From positions 1,488,001 through 1,552,000 of the forward strand of contig OZ247427.1 in the NCBI GenBank assembly GCA_965232815.1: 64,000 nt of DNA. The letters run 5' to 3'. A program made the position numbers and the translations under genes. The notes under the pieces are model-generated. The model saw nothing but the letters and a program-made list of their open reading frames with translations. It had not been told where the DNA came from and made no database searches. Of this stretch, positions 16,964 through 25,692 are shown in pieces (position 1 is the first letter of the stretch; each line of letters starts with the position of its first letter). Source of the stretch: Bin87 sp026710825. GTDB taxonomy: Bacteria > Chloroflexota > Dehalococcoidia > Lucifugimonadales > UBA3495.

Positions 16964-19900
16964 TCATCCACCGATTTGTGGGGGACCGTCTTGGGGCTGG
17001 TAGTCGAGCGTACCGGATGCCCAGGCGGACCATTCTCCGTCATCGGTGCCTGCTGCCACGAAGACGAGGTAGGTGCCGGCCGGCCGGGTTGCCATATTCA
17101 CGGTGTGAGGACTGTCTGCGTCCGTGTCGTACACGGCGTTGTCAATGTCCCAACTGCCGTCGGCATTCCTGCTGAGCAGCGCAACCGTGAACGTGTCGGC
17201 GTTCTCGCCGCCGGCCCACTTGATGGTCACCACGACTCCGTCATGACTGGCTTCGATGTCGCTCGCCGCGGTGAGCACGCCCGATTCCACAGTCACATCG
17301 AATGTCTGCATGGCCGTTCCGCCATTGCCGTCGGAGGCGGTCACCGTGATGGTGGCCATGCCAGCGGCGACGCCGGTGACCGTTACCATGCTGCCGCTCA
17401 CCGAGGCGGTGGCGATCATGTCGTCGCTGGACTCAGGCTCGTAGGTCAGCGTGTCGCCGTCGGCGTCGCTGAAGTACATGGAGACGTCCATGGCATCGGA
17501 CATCTGGCCAGGCATTACTGTTATTGCGTCGATGGAACCCTCTCGCACGGGGTCGGTGTTGCCCGTCATGGCCATGGAGGCCATTGACCAAGCGCCGCTG
17601 TCGATGACGTTCATCGCGCGCACCTGGTAGGTGTACGTGGTGTTGGCCATCAGGCCCGTATGCACGACGGTAGTGTCGTCCATGGCGAGAGGTTTCACTT
17701 CGGCGTCCATGAAGTCCATGGTGCCGTACTTGCTCTGGACCGTGTAGCCGGTGATGGGGCTGCCGCCGTCGGAGGGAGCATCCCACGTGAGGGTAATCAC
17801 GGAGGTTACGCCCATGTTGGGATACCTCATGGTGAAGGTATCGTCAACGACCATCTTCTGTGCAGCGGCCAGCTCAGGGCCTCCGCCCATCTCCGCGGCA
17901 GAACCGGGGTAGTGAGCGCAGTAGGGGTTGGCCATGTTGGCCATGCCCGTGTTGCCCGTGGCGTCCGGTCCGACCGCTGCCACCATGGCAGCGCAGTCCA
18001 GGGTCTCCCACCAGTCGCTGGCTGAGGCGTAACCGGCCGTGGCCGTTACGTAGGGAGCGTCCGGAGCGTGAGCGGCGTGCAGCGCGTAGTTCGCCGGCAT
18101 GTCAACACAAACCGGATCCGTAACGCCGGTGGCTTCCGAACAGACCTGGTACATGCGCGTCTCTTCGTCGCGCCGCAGATCGGTCGAGTCGGTGTAGGAC
18201 GTGATGTTGCTGACGCGCGTCAGGTATTGCCAGTCGTCGGCCTCGTCGTTCAACGCGGGCACGCCGGTGTTCATCCGGATGCGGTTGATGATGTAGGAGG
18301 AGGTCGCGGACGCGTCGCCCTTGGGCTGTTGGTTCCAGGTCAGGAACACGCCGCGGTCGCTGTCGGCCAACGAGTTGGTGTCCGACGCGGCCTCGACGGT
18401 GAGGTCCACGGGCATATGGGGATCCGCAATATCCTTGTCAGCCGGCGCATCGCCCAGGCCATCCGTCGTGCATTTCGCAGGGTCAGCACGATCTATGTCA
18501 TCCTGCAGGGGGACTGTCGTGCCGCGAGAGTTCCTCGGGGCATTGGTTCCACCTTGCTCGTTAAGGACGGCGCCGCCGGTAGTGTCAACACCGTCGTTTT
18601 CGTCGGTGATCGGGATCACCCGGTACCAGCGCACCGACCCAGCGGACAATGTGGCTGGTGTAGCCAATTGGGTCGCTGATCCAGTGTACTTGAACTCCAC
18701 CGTATTTTTGCCCACCACTGTGAGCGGAGGGGTCGGAGCGATGTCTTCATGCAGGGCAATGGTTACGAATGTGCCCGGGTTGCCGTCGTCATCCGGGGCC
18801 ATCTGGATCAGGTAGCCCCTGACGTCGTGCCCGCCGTCATCGGCGGGTGGCGCCCACTTGACGACACACGCGGTCTGACCATCGGCCTCCGCGCGGACTG
18901 ACTGGGCAGCCCCGGGCAGGTCCGCGCCCTGTGAGTTCGCGTTGACCAACCCCGGAATACCAAAGGCATTCGGGCCAGACTCGATGAAGACGGGAAACAC
19001 CCGGTACTGGTACTGGTGACCGGGGTCTACCTCGTGGTCGCCGCTGGGGCTGTCAGTGAAGGTGATGCCCGTGCCCAGCTCGGTGGGCGTGTCCGCCCTG
19101 CGCAGGCCTTCCCAAGTCGCGCCGCCGTCCGGCGAGCGGTCGATCACGTAGCCGTTGGGTTCGTTCTGGCCGGACCGCGCGTTTGTGTTGCGGGTCCAGA
19201 GCAGGTCGATGTGGTCACGGGGGTTGTCGTCGTTGTACTCGAACCTCAGGCCCGGCGCCGCGTTGTCAGTTGCAGACAAAGCAATGATCGGCAGCGTGGA
19301 CGTGTTGTCGGGTACGGCAGCGTTCCTGAAGTAGTTAGCAGTGACCTGCGGGATCGTTATTTCCCGCCAGCCGCCCGGCACGTCGTCATCCATGTTGGTG
19401 TTGTCGTGTGCATCCGTGCCCGGGACATCGTCCGCGCCTGGATTGACGTACCGCACCCGGTAGGTGCGGTGGCTGGGGGCGTCGCCCCACAGGACCGGCG
19501 CGGCCCAGGACTCCGGCGGGTCGTTTGCAGTGTCAAGCGTCGCAGTGAAGTCCACGGAGAACTGCGCCCTGCCGTAACCGGTCGCCAGCGCAGTTGTCGG
19601 GTTGGTGTCGCCGGTCACAAACTGCCACCCGGCGTAGTCGTCGTGGTCTTCGTCGGCCGGAACCCGTCGCTGCACCTGGACGTACCAGTTGGGGTCGTCA
19701 AGGGCGTCATCGTCGTCGTAGTCAGGGTTATAGCCGTCCGGATGGGTCCAGAAGAAGTGCAGTCCCTGGTTGCCAGTACCCGGAGCGGGCACGGGGTCAG
19801 CAGTCAGGTCCGCGGTGGTGTACGCCACGGCCCGCAGGTTGTCTACGGCCGGAGGAGACTCGAATCGAGGATCGGGCTTGTCCGCGGGGCGTACTGTCTT

Positions 19901-20887
19901 ACCAGGAGCGACTTCGGAAGTTGCCCGGGCAATCCGCCGGTCATCGGTGGTTTCCGGGTCGCCGTCCTCATCGGTGACGGCGGACAAACGGTAGCGCAAC
20001 TCAATGATGTCCGGAGTGTGCAGCCCCAAATGCTCATATGAGTTCACGGCGTCGCCGTCTTCGTCGGTAGCGGCTACCACGATGGTCTGCGGTACGTCGG
20101 TCGTGTCAGTAATCAACGTGGATATATCCACTGGAGATGTGTAAACGCCGTCGTCGTCCGCCATAGCGGCGGCAGTGGGCTCCTCGGCGGTCAGACAGGC
20201 GGTCTCACTGGCCTGGGCCGTGAGGTCGGTGAATGCCCCGCCAGGAGACGACGCCACGCCGAGACAGTACCACAGCACGTCGGCGCCGCCGGTCTCCACC
20301 ACACCATGCCACGAAACGACAATCTTGTCCTCGTAGTAGTCCGTGGCGTCAAGGCCGGTGGCCTTGGCGGGCGGGTCGATCCGCAGCGTCATGCCGCTGC
20401 CGAGGGTCTCGTCCACCGAGATCGGGCTGGTCCCGAACTCGTTCATGGCGAACACCCGGAAGTGGTAGAGCGTGTTGGAGTCCAGGTCGGTCGCGGTGTA
20501 GCACCGGTTGCCTTCGTCGTCATCGCCGCAGTTGGACATGGCTTCGGCCTCGGTCAGCGCCTCGTCGGAGGCCTCGCCGCCGATGACGTTCATCCAGAGG
20601 TCGGTGTCCTTGGAGATGTCGACGCGGTACGTCGCTACAGGGTCGCCGCCCTCGGGCGCGTTCCACGACACCTGGAGGGAGGTCCGTCCGCCGTTGTCGA
20701 TGGTGGGAGTTATTACGTCAATCTCCGTCACCGGGTCGGGCGGCAGGTGGGGCACTGTGTTGGCCCCGGGCTCGTGAGCCTGCGCCCCGTCGGGCGTCAG
20801 CATCACGTACGCAGCCAGCACGCCGATCGCGGCTACCGCCGCAATCAGTGGCACTGACCACATCAGCTTTCTCGTTTTTCTACTCAT
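16964..20887 (-). CDS. Very large secreted fibronectin III repeat protein
   Basis: A 1307-residue exported protein. The signal peptide (MSRKTRKLMW, hydrophobic to about 32, AQAHE) matches its neighbour's. I count about seven fibronectin III-type modules, with cores such as LQVSWNAPEGGDPVATYRV, KIVVSWHGV, CVVKWAPPADDGGHDVRGY and ITLTWDAPSDGGSPITGY. An Ig/cadherin-like module follows (YFSDADGDTLTYEPESSD, ITVTASDGNGG), then a last beta domain ending near the C-terminus. It is strongly acidic, as expected for a salt-exposed surface protein. No anchor is visible. AAGGAGAT lies before the ATG in the same leader context as the 902-residue gene. Function is probably adhesion or binding of large substrates. 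Confidence 0.85.
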   Translation of the reverse strand: MSRKTRKLMWSVPLIAAVAAIGVLAAYVMLTPDGAQAHEPGANTVPHLPPDPVTEIDVITPTIDNGGRTSLQVSWNAPEGGDPVATYRVDISKDTDLWMNVIGGEASDEALTEAEAMSNCGDDDEGNRCYTATDLDSNTLYHFRVFAMNEFGTSPISVDETLGSGMTLRIDPPAKATGLDATDYYEDKIVVSWHGVVETGGADVLWYCLGVASSPGGAFTDLTAQASETACLTAEEPTAAAMADDDGVYTSPVDISTLITDTTDVPQTIVVAATDEDGDAVNSYEHLGLHTPDIIELRYRLSAVTDEDGDPETTDDRRIARATSEVAPGKTVRPADKPDPRFESPPAVDNLRAVAYTTADLTADPVPAPGTGNQGLHFFWTHPDGYNPDYDDDDALDDPNWYVQVQRRVPADEDHDDYAGWQFVTGDTNPTTALATGYGRAQFSVDFTATLDTANDPPESWAAPVLWGDAPSHRTYRVRYVNPGADDVPGTDAHDNTNMDDDVPGGWREITIPQVTANYFRNAAVPDNTSTLPIIALSATDNAAPGLRFEYNDDNPRDHIDLLWTRNTNARSGQNEPNGYVIDRSPDGGATWEGLRRADTPTELGTGITFTDSPSGDHEVDPGHQYQYRVFPVFIESGPNAFGIPGLVNANSQGADLPGAAQSVRAEADGQTACVVKWAPPADDGGHDVRGYLIQMAPDDDGNPGTFVTIALHEDIAPTPPLTVVGKNTVEFKYTGSATQLATPATLSAGSVRWYRVIPITDENDGVDTTGGAVLNEQGGTNAPRNSRGTTVPLQDDIDRADPAKCTTDGLGDAPADKDIADPHMPVDLTVEAASDTNSLADSDRGVFLTWNQQPKGDASATSSYIINRIRMNTGVPALNDEADDWQYLTRVSNITSYTDSTDLRRDEETRMYQVCSEATGVTDPVCVDMPANYALHAAHAPDAPYVTATAGYASASDWWETLDCAAMVAAVGPDATGNTGMANMANPYCAHYPGSAAEMGGGPELAAAQKMVVDDTFTMRYPNMGVTSVITLTWDAPSDGGSPITGYTVQSKYGTMDFMDAEVKPLAMDDTTVVHTGLMANTTYTYQVRAMNVIDSGAWSMASMAMTGNTDPVREGSIDAITVMPGQMSDAMDVSMYFSDADGDTLTYEPESSDDMIATASVSGSMVTVTGVAAGMATITVTASDGNGGTAMQTFDVTVESGVLTAASDIEASHDGVVVTIKWAGGENADTFTVALLSRNADGSWDIDNAVYDTDADSPHTVNMATRPAGTYLVFVAAGTDDGEWSAWASGTLDYQPQDGPPQIGG

Positions 20888-21217
20888 TTGACAAAATCTC
20901 CTTGTGAGATCGTCATTTGTGTGTTGGGTGTTATTTGGCGCGCCCTCGGCCCGTTTGGTTCCGGGGCCTGTCAGAATCGTTGCCCGCGGGCGGGCAGGGG
21001 GCGACTTTAGACATATCTTCTGGTGTTCTCACCTCCTTGCGATGAGGCCGTCACCGGGGCCGGCGTACGGCCGGCCGTGCGCGACGGCGGGATAGATTTC
21101 AAGAATTGCCTTGCGATTATAGCAGGGTCAATATTACGCGAGTATTACGGGAGACATATCATTTTGGACAATTTTCAAAAATGGGCAAGGGTGAGTTTAC
21201 GTGCGTGGGGGCGGGAG

Positions 21218-21248
21218 TTTCTGGATTCCTGCTTTCGCAGGAATGACG
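21218..21248. repeat. Dispersed hairpin repeat, copy 1
   Basis: The palindromic core ATTCCTGCTTTCGCAGGAAT (21225-21244) is flanked by TTTCTGG and GACG. A near-identical copy lies at 23674-23704. This resembles widespread short intergenic repeats of many bacterial genomes. Confidence 0.8.
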
Positions 21249-21312
21249 GGTGGCTGTGAGGAATGACGAGTGGTGGTGGGAGTGGTGGTTGGGGGTGGGC
21301 TGACGTGTGTAG

Positions 21313-21333
21313 GGGCGGGTTTCAGACCCGCCC
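21313..21333. repeat. Short GC hairpin (GGGCGGGT/ACCCGCCC)
   Basis: Arms at 21313-21320 and 21326-21333 with a five-base loop. It follows TGTGTAGG and looks like part of the same class of intergenic repeat elements as its neighbour at 21375. Confidence 0.6.
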
Positions 21334-21374
21334 GTACGCCGATGGCGATACGACCGGACACAACCGTTAAACAC

Positions 21375-21400
21375 CTGGGGCGCGGCATGCCGCGCCCCAG
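21375..21400. repeat. Perfect 26-base palindrome
   Basis: CTGGGGCGCGGCA and its exact complement meet with no loop at 21387/21388. It is intergenic and lies 62 bases after the DUF1501 stop codon on that gene's transcript side. It may be a mobile mini-element end or a terminator stem. Confidence 0.7.
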
Positions 21401-21461
21401 CAGGTCGGGGTATCAACGCCCCTCTTATATTATAGGGACGTCGATTATTAAGGGACGTCTA

Positions 21462-22589
21462 TTAAAGGAACGCCAACTGCTCGTAGTCGCCGCGCACGAT
21501 GGGGTTGGGGTCGAGGTCGAGCCAGCGGTTGAGGATGGTGGCGTAGGTGGAGCGGAAGTCGGTGGTGAAGTGCATGTCGCCCTCGGAGTGGTCCTCTGGG
21601 CGCAGGGACGGGTACTCGCCGTAGAGGCCGCCGTTGATGGAGCCGCCGATGACGAAGGCCGCGCCGCCGGAGCCGTGGTCGGTGCCGGTGCCGTTGTCCC
21701 GGATGCGGCGGCCGAACTCCGAGAACACCAGGATCAGCGTGTCGTCCAGCATGCCGTGCTCGTCCAGGTCGCCGGTGAAGTCGGCGATGGCGGTGGACAC
21801 GTCGGTCCACAGCTTGGCGTGGGCGGGAAGCTCGTTGCTGTGGGTGTCGAAGCTGCCGTGCATGGTGTAGTAGATGCGAGTGCCCAGGTCGGCGGACATC
21901 ACCTGCGCCATGTTGCGGAGGGACTGGCTGATGGGCGTGTCGGCGTACTCGACGGATGAGGAGTACACGTCGGGGGCGGAGCGCAGCCGGTCGGCGCCCT
22001 TCAGCGCGTTGGAGCCCGTTTCCGACAGCACCTGCGCGACGATGTCCTTGGTCTCCGTCGGCCCGTAGATGCGGCTGAAGGCCTCCAGCGCGTACTGGCG
22101 GGACTTCTCGTCCTGGATGTCGGGCATCAGGCCGTAGGTCTCCAGGTTAGCGACGGAGGCGACGGGCACGCCCTTGCATACCATGGCACGGGGGAGGCCG
22201 CGTCCGAAGTTGACGCCGGTGAGGACGTTCTCGCCCCGGGCGTCCAGGTCGCGGATGGCCGCGCCCAGCCAGCCCTCGGCGCCGATCTTCTCCGACTCGG
22301 CGGTGTACCAGACGTCGCGGGAGCGGAAGTGGGAGCGGTTGGGGTTGGGGTAGCCGATGCCGTTGATGACGGCGATGTTGCCCTGGTCCCACAGGTGCTT
22401 GATGGGGGCCAGGTTGGGGTTGAAGCCCACCTCGCCGTCCAGGTGCAGCACCTCGCCCTCGGGGATGCCCACGTTGCTGCGGAAGTCGTAGTAGAGGGGG
22501 TTGTTGTAGGGGATGACGGTGTTCAGGGCGTCGTTGCCGCCCTGGAGTTCAATCACCACTACCGACCGTTCCCTGTTGGTGGAAGTCAT
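21462..22589 (-). CDS. DUF1501 family protein
   Basis: A 375-residue protein of the DUF1501 family, related in fold to alkaline phosphatases and sulfatases. Function is not established; these genes are usually paired with DUF1800. Seen: ELQGGNDALNTVIPYNNPLYY near the start, INGIGYPNPNRSHFRS, SFDTHSNEL and FSEFGRRIRDNGTGTDHGSGG, with the His/Asp residues expected to bind metals. It lacks the Tat signal peptide that many relatives carry. Its start lies five bases from the stop of the NHL gene, so the two are translationally close. It is the last gene of the DUF1800 / NHL / DUF1501 unit. Confidence 0.88.
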   Translation of the reverse strand: MTSTNRERSVVVIELQGGNDALNTVIPYNNPLYYDFRSNVGIPEGEVLHLDGEVGFNPNLAPIKHLWDQGNIAVINGIGYPNPNRSHFRSRDVWYTAESEKIGAEGWLGAAIRDLDARGENVLTGVNFGRGLPRAMVCKGVPVASVANLETYGLMPDIQDEKSRQYALEAFSRIYGPTETKDIVAQVLSETGSNALKGADRLRSAPDVYSSSVEYADTPISQSLRNMAQVMSADLGTRIYYTMHGSFDTHSNELPAHAKLWTDVSTAIADFTGDLDEHGMLDDTLILVFSEFGRRIRDNGTGTDHGSGGAAFVIGGSINGGLYGEYPSLRPEDHSEGDMHFTTDFRSTYATILNRWLDLDPNPIVRGDYEQLAFL

Positions 22590-22593
22590 CGGG

Positions 22594-23631
22594 CTATCCT
22601 CCTGCTGCGCTGGGCCGGTACACCTGGATGCGGTGCCGGTTGGCCTCGGTTACGTACAGGTTCCCGTCGCGGTCCAGCTTGACCGACACGGGGGACCAGA
22701 AATACTTTTCGATGTGGGACGATTCCTCGTGGGGGTCGTCCACGAAGTAGTCGACCTCGGGTTCCAGGTTGGCGCGGGAGCGGGCGTCGCCCTCCTCCAC
22801 GTTGATGGCCAGGAAGTTGGCCGCCCACGCGGACAGGGTGGCCTCGCCGCGCAGCTTCTGCACGAAGCCGCCGTCGCGGTCCAGGACCTGCACCCGCTCG
22901 TTGCCCCAGTCGGCGACGTAGATGTACCCGTTGGGGTCCACGGCCACGCCGGAGGGACGGTGAAACTCGCCGTCGCCGCGTCCGGGCGTCCCGTAGGATG
23001 CCAGGTGCGCTCCGTCGTCGGCGAACTTCTGCACGCGGTCGTTGCCCCAGTCGGCCACGTACACGCAGCCGTCCGCGCCCACGGTGATCCCCCAGGGCAG
23101 GCTGAACTCGCCCGCGCCGTCGCCCTCGCGCCCGAAGGCGAGCAGGAACCGACCGTCGGCGGTGAACTTCTGCACGCGGTGGTTGTAGGTGTCGGCCACG
23201 TAGAGGTTGTCGTCGGCGTCGAAGGCGAGGCCCGACGGGGTGTCCAGTTGGCCGTTGGCGGCGCCGTGTTCGCCCCAGTGGGACAGGGGAGCGCCTTCCT
23301 TGTCGAAGACGGAGACGCGGTGCAGGTACTCGTCGCTGACGTACACGCGGCCGCGGCTGTCGATGGCGCAGGCCGAGGGCCAGACGAACTGGCCGGCGCC
23401 GGTGCCGTAGGAGGCGAAGGTGCCGTAGTAGTCGCTGTCGATGTCGCACACGGTGACGCGCACGCCCCGGGCGACGTTCTCCAGCGAGCGGTTGGCGACG
23501 TACATCCGCCCGTCGTCGGCGATGCCAACATCGGTGGGGGCGTAGAAACCCCGCCCCTCCATGGTGGTCATGCCCAGGGTCATGCGGTATTCGAGGACCT
23601 TGATCTCCGGTATGTCCTGCACTGTGGTCAT
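22594..23631 (-). CDS. NHL-repeat beta-propeller protein
   Basis: About 345 residues, built almost wholly of NHL repeats, for example GVAVDPNGYIYVADWGNERV and GLAFDADDNLYVADTYNHRV, about six blades closing a propeller. NHL propellers bind proteins, nucleic acids or sugars; some relatives are lyases. No signal peptide is visible. I use the ATG at 23631 (MTTVQDIP); an upstream TTG at 23649 is possible. It lies inside the DUF1800-DUF1501 pair, which is normally two adjacent genes, and may give the pair its binding specificity. Confidence 0.85.
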   Translation of the reverse strand: MTTVQDIPEIKVLEYRMTLGMTTMEGRGFYAPTDVGIADDGRMYVANRSLENVARGVRVTVCDIDSDYYGTFASYGTGAGQFVWPSACAIDSRGRVYVSDEYLHRVSVFDKEGAPLSHWGEHGAANGQLDTPSGLAFDADDNLYVADTYNHRVQKFTADGRFLLAFGREGDGAGEFSLPWGITVGADGCVYVADWGNDRVQKFADDGAHLASYGTPGRGDGEFHRPSGVAVDPNGYIYVADWGNERVQVLDRDGGFVQKLRGEATLSAWAANFLAINVEEGDARSRANLEPEVDYFVDDPHEESSHIEKYFWSPVSVKLDRDGNLYVTEANRHRIQVYRPSAAGG

Positions 23632-23673
23632 GGTCTTTGACTCATTCAATTGGGATAGTCAGTCTGATGGAAT

Positions 23674-23704
23674 ATTCTGGATTCCCGCTTCCGCGGGAAT
23701 GACG
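23674..23704. repeat. Dispersed hairpin repeat, copy 2
   Basis: Palindromic core ATTCCCGCTTCCGCGGGAAT (23681-23700) with the same TTCTGG and GACG flanks as the copy at 21218. Base changes in the arms are mostly paired, so the stem is kept. It lies between the DUF1800 stop and the NHL start. Confidence 0.8.
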
Positions 23705-23714
23705 AGTGAACGGC

Positions 23715-25127
23715 CTACGCCCGCTGGAACTCGTGGGTGGACGCCACCATCTGCAGCACCTCGGCGATGCGGCCGTGGTTGGCGTCGTCGGGCGAACCGG
23801 CCACGGAGGCGAAGTCCACCAGTTCGCGGCGGGTATCCTCGGACACCTGGATCGCTCCCACCTGGTCGAGGCAGGCGTCCACCAGCATCTCCGGCGACAC
23901 CGAGGGCGCGTGCGCAATGCGCTCGACCATGGTGCGGACGCCGGGCTTGGCGGTGTCCCCAAGCTGCTGGGAGGCGAAGTTGATGCGCTCCACCAGCGAG
24001 CCGGTGTCGATCCAGTCGGTGCCCTGGTGCCAACCCTCCACGCTGGGCGGGTTGTTCAGGAACTGCCCCATGAAGATGGACTGCTGGTAGCGGTCCAGGA
24101 TCTCCTTGCGCGGGCGGTCGAACTCGCCGGTGAGGCGCAGCACGCCGGCCACCAGCTCGACGGGGCTCTTGACCTTGCGGTACCACACCGCCTCGTCCCT
24201 GAAGCAGCCGGAGTTGAACAGCGCGCGCAGCATGGCGGTGATGTCGTAGCCGCTGTCGAAGTAGGCCTTCACCAGCAGGTCGATGGCGTCGGGATCCTGC
24301 GGCTCGACGTAGGGCCACTCGGGCACCGGCGGCTCGTCGGCCACGAAGAAGCTGTACATGTGCCGCGAGATGAACCGGGCGGTGGCCTCCTGCTGGCAGA
24401 TGATGTCGACGATGTCGTCGCCGTTGAACGGCCCGCGCTGCCCCAGGAATTCCTTCTCGCCGAAGTCGTGGTCGTGGTCCTGGAACTCGAAGTGCCAGGA
24501 GATGCGGCCGTAGGGCCAGTCGGAGTCGCGCATGGAGCGCAGCTCCATGTACTCGCGGTTACCCAGGGTCCAGCCGGTGAAGGCGCGGGCGCACTCCTGC
24601 ACGTCCTGCTCGGTGTAGTTGCCCACACCCATGGAGAAGAGCTCCAGCAGTTCGCGGCCGAAGTTCTCGTTGATGGCGTCCTTGTGGTTGTCCTGGTTGT
24701 CCAGCCAGATGATCATGGCGGGGTCCTGGGACAGTTCGGCCAGCAGGTCGCGGAAACTCCCCATGCCCCGGTAGCGGAACATGCGGACCTGGTCGGAGAG
24801 GGCCTTGCCGTGGATGACCTTGGGATAGCCGGTGGCGAAGATGCCGTGCCAGAACAGGGCGACCTTCTCGCGCAGCGGCGTGGTGGTGGACGCCATGCGG
24901 TACAGCCAGTTCTCGCCGGAGCCCAGCGTGCCCATCATGCCGGACAGTTCGGGATGGAACCGGCGGATGAGGTCGTCGCCCATGCGCCGTTCTTCGCGCT
25001 GGTCGAGGAGCATCTCCACCGTGGCCTCGTAGCCCTGGGCGGCATAGGCGTCGAGCTGCTCGCGGGTGGCGCCGAAGCCGGCCCGCCGCATCAGATGCCC
25101 AATGAGTTCAACATCGCGGTTTGCCAT
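23715..25127 (-). CDS. DUF1800 family protein
   Basis: A 470-residue DUF1800 protein. Seen: HLMRRAGFGATREQLDAYAAQG at the start, ATTPLREKVALFWHGIFATG, NENFGRELLELFSMGVGNYTEQDV, ARAFTGWTL and KAYFDSGYDITAMLRALFNS, all typical of the family. Biochemical function is not established; the partner DUF1501 protein suggests a joint role on secreted or surface substrates. A strong ribosome binding site (GGAGGGG) lies seven bases before the ATG. First gene of the minus-strand unit DUF1800 - NHL - DUF1501. Confidence 0.9.
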   Translation of the reverse strand: MANRDVELIGHLMRRAGFGATREQLDAYAAQGYEATVEMLLDQREERRMGDDLIRRFHPELSGMMGTLGSGENWLYRMASTTTPLREKVALFWHGIFATGYPKVIHGKALSDQVRMFRYRGMGSFRDLLAELSQDPAMIIWLDNQDNHKDAINENFGRELLELFSMGVGNYTEQDVQECARAFTGWTLGNREYMELRSMRDSDWPYGRISWHFEFQDHDHDFGEKEFLGQRGPFNGDDIVDIICQQEATARFISRHMYSFFVADEPPVPEWPYVEPQDPDAIDLLVKAYFDSGYDITAMLRALFNSGCFRDEAVWYRKVKSPVELVAGVLRLTGEFDRPRKEILDRYQQSIFMGQFLNNPPSVEGWHQGTDWIDTGSLVERINFASQQLGDTAKPGVRTMVERIAHAPSVSPEMLVDACLDQVGAIQVSEDTRRELVDFASVAGSPDDANHGRIAEVLQMVASTHEFQRA

Positions 25128-25379
25128 ACGTTTTCCCCTCCGATTGCATCCCGTTCAGCCAGGATGCCACCAATAATCGGGAGTGTGCCGCCAGGTTGCG
25201 GCAGGTTTCCGCAATCATACTGGAAGGCGGGCGGGAATTCCAGATGGGGTATCACAGTTTACAACGATGGACAGGGGTCAAGGAATCGAGGCTTGATAGA
25301 ATGGTGTGGTTCCGATGAGCCGATCCGCCCATATAGCCTGGGGATGCGGTTTGTTGCCCACGCAATGAGAGGCAATCAG

Positions 25380-25643
25380 ATGGAATACAACGGCTATCAC
25401 GCGGTGGTCACATCTGATGATGAGGTGGGCATCCTGCACGGCGAGGTGATCGACACTCGCGACGTGATCACCTTCCAGGGCAAGTCTGTCGACGAACTAC
25501 GGTCGGTTTTCAGGGATTCGGTGGATGAATACCTGAAAATCTGCGCGGAAAGAGATCGGGAACCCGATAACCCTTCTCCGGCCGGGTGGTGCTGCGTAAT
25601 TGGGACTGAAAATGCAACAGTACTGGGCAACCGGCAATTGTAG
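25380..25643 (+). pseudogene. Truncated hicB-like antitoxin remnant
   Basis: The first about 65 codons read as a HicB N-terminal domain (MEYNGYHAVVTSDDEVGILH, then RDVITFQGKSVDELRSVFRD). After EPDNP the frame goes wrong: the expected continuation FSGRVVLR is encoded one frame over (from about 25572) and soon meets a stop, while the open frame runs on into unrelated residues. The DNA-binding C-terminal part is missing. No hicA toxin gene is seen on either side. So this is a decayed orphan antitoxin at the left border of the low-GC insert. Confidence 0.75.
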
Positions 25644-25665
25644 GAAACAACCACTATGCTAAACT
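25638..25665 (+). promoter_or_regulatory. Possible promoter of the two-gene unknown unit
   Basis: TTGTAG (25638-25643) and TAAACT (25660-25665) are 16 bases apart, followed by GGAGG (25680-25684) eight bases before the ATG at 25693. Both hexamers match the consensus only in part. Confidence 0.4.
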
Positions 25666-25692
25666 AGCGACGCACCTTCGGAGGTTCTATTT

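Larger units (their letters stand above)
20888..21461. other. Long intergenic region with promoter and dispersed hairpin repeats
   Basis: No gene is visible. The left half is the leader of the 1307-residue gene and holds a minus-strand TATAAT (plus 21116-21121). The right half holds three hairpin repeats, annotated separately, and a short imperfect tandem repeat (AGGGACGTC followed by ATTA, about 21433-21466) just after the stop of the DUF1501 gene. Confidence 0.6.

Noticed and set aside
23706..25643. 645-codon plus-strand frame ending in hicB
   Set aside because: Most of it is antisense to DUF1800; only the last about 87 codons are a real remnant.
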